NCBI GenBank assembly: GCA_033064195.1 | Contig: JARBJD010000063.1 | Location: 124,001 to 188,000, forward strand | DNA from: Blattamonas nauphoetae | Lineage: Eukaryota; Preaxostyla; Oxymonadida | Length of the DNA stretch: 64,000 nucleotides | Direction: 5' to 3' | The notes under the pieces: model-generated | What the model saw: the letters and a program-made list of their open reading frames with translations, nothing else | Databases searched by the model: none | Told to the model about the DNA's origin: nothing | Translations under genes and position numbers: made by a program | Shown: positions 63,199 through 64,000 of the stretch, piece after piece | Numbering within the stretch: position 1 is the stretch's first letter | Layout of the letters: each line of letters begins with the position of its first letter

Positions 63199-64000
63199 TT
63201 ATTCATCCATCGGGACAGCAATCGTTCCTCCAACCATCTGTGGCTCGTCCACAACTTCAGCCGACTCAATCTCAACGGCATCGTCCTTCCAGGAGATGTG
63301 CACAGCGAATCGGAAGGGAACTGGGATGTTTGTGAAGAAGACTGGCTGCGTCTCTCCATCTTGCGACAGTTTCAAGGTTCGCTTTCCTTCTCGTCCATCT
63401 GCCTCCAACACCACTCGCTGTCCCTCTCTTCCTGTTAAACATGCTGATCCTTTGTTTGTGTCTTTTCCGTTCTGTCTTGAATAGAGATACTCGGGAAACA
63501 AATCCCATCCTCCTCCTCCCTTCTGATTGGGAAAGCATTTTGTGAGAGTATCAAAGCTCAACTTGGACGAGATGATCCCGACTGCGAAAAAGATGTTTGG
63601 TCCTTTTCTGATTGTGAGCGACAGACGAGCCACAACTGCCCCAAACTCGAACGAGAGAAGTGACGCCCAAGACGTCTGAGATTTTGTGAAGACATTTCCA
63701 GACACTGTCCAGTGTGTTCGGTCGAACAGTTCGATCGCTGCTGCTCCAATTTGAGATCGGATGACAGTTCCTTGTCTTGCTGGAGACGATGCGAGAGATG
63801 CATTTGTACGAACTCCACTCGAATGAAGTGCTGGCTGAAGAGGAGGATGTGTTTGGTTCGATCTCAATTCGGCCAACTCTTTTTCCAAACGAAGGATCGT
63901 CTCGTTCTGTGTCTTCATCTCTCCTTCCATTCGTTTGGCATTCTCTTCTGCGTGCTTGCGGGCGTTCTTTTCCATTTGGAGTTCGTTTTTCATTTTGTCC
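63199..64000 (-). CDS. SPRY-tailed kinase, C-terminal part (continues past window edge)
   Basis: 264 residues visible: coiled coil KNELQMEKNARKHAEENAKR, linker with SGVRTNASLASSPARQGTV, then the SPRY-like tail with LLSFEFGAVVARLSLTI and a proper stop after MDE at 63199. This is the uninterrupted counterpart of 43927-46935 and gives the empty site for hAT-like copy A near 63845-63855. The kinase domain would lie beyond 64000. Confidence 0.75.
   Translation of the reverse strand, partial: DKMKNELQMEKNARKHAEENAKRMEGEMKTQNETILRLEKELAELRSNQTHPPLQPALHSSGVRTNASLASSPARQGTVIRSQIGAAAIELFDRTHWTVSGNVFTKSQTSWASLLSFEFGAVVARLSLTIRKGPNIFFAVGIISSKLSFDTLTKCFPNQKGGGGWDLFPEYLYSRQNGKDTNKGSACLTGREGQRVVLEADGREGKRTLKLSQDGETQPVFFTNIPVPFRFAVHISWKDDAVEIESAEVVDEPQMVGGTIAVPMDE

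Overview
Organism. The window looks like a protist of the oxymonad/Preaxostyla group, close to Blattamonas (inference from remembered protein families, not searched). The host genes fit this. They include a beta-helix receptor with a membrane span and a kinase-like tail, kinases carrying a coiled coil and a SPRY-like tail, and a family of helical-repeat hypothetical proteins. Introns are short GT-AG introns of 29-144 nt. Host DNA is GC-balanced and serine-rich in coding; the large mobile element in the left half is clearly AT-rich. || Left part. From 1 to 3310 lies the 3' part of a receptor-like gene. From 3992 to 29479 lies a giant TA-flanked inverted-repeat element (here 'T2') holding about 3.3 kb of host-like DNA, into which a 22-kb Polinton/Maverick (5772-27924, 6-bp target duplication GTCGAA) has inserted. 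The Polinton carries 2.3-2.4 kb inverted arms with Pol III-type boxes and tandem repeats, a polymerase region, an integrase, a packaging ATPase, two tandem capsid-like paralogues, small basic proteins, and a fibre-like region with an S74 chaperone domain. A pogo-like DNA transposon (6282-8321) later landed in its left arm. || Middle. Two helical-repeat family genes (29958-31073, 31405-32565) precede a segmentally duplicated block: a five-exon hypothetical gene ('gene G'), a small divergent gene, and a kinase tail. Copy 1 of the block (about 32.9-46.9 kb) is interrupted by a 863-bp TA-flanked MITE, a DIRS-type retroelement (35381-40044), a second pogo-like transposon (41698-43745) and a hAT-like element (44642-46645). 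|| Right part. A second copy of the hAT-like element (47239-54670) lies in a fragment of a helical-repeat gene and is itself the outer shell of a three-level nest: hAT-like, then a TA element (48980-54404), then a giant TA element 'T3' (49046-54067) carrying broken receptor genes. An intact five-exon kinase gene (55440-57469) follows, then copy 2 of the duplicated block (57775 to the end), interrupted once by a 1.1-kb element (61044-62161) with 46-bp inverted repeats that carries host-like coding sequence. Because the two block copies were hit by different insertions, each supplies the empty site of the other, so most element ends here are placed to the base. || Central idea. The inverted repeats of the pogo-like transposons and of the two giant cargo elements T2 and T3 share one plan: they start TAGT and hold two AAACCCG boxes 18-19 bp apart. 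A pogo-type transposase may therefore move large blocks of host genes in this genome.
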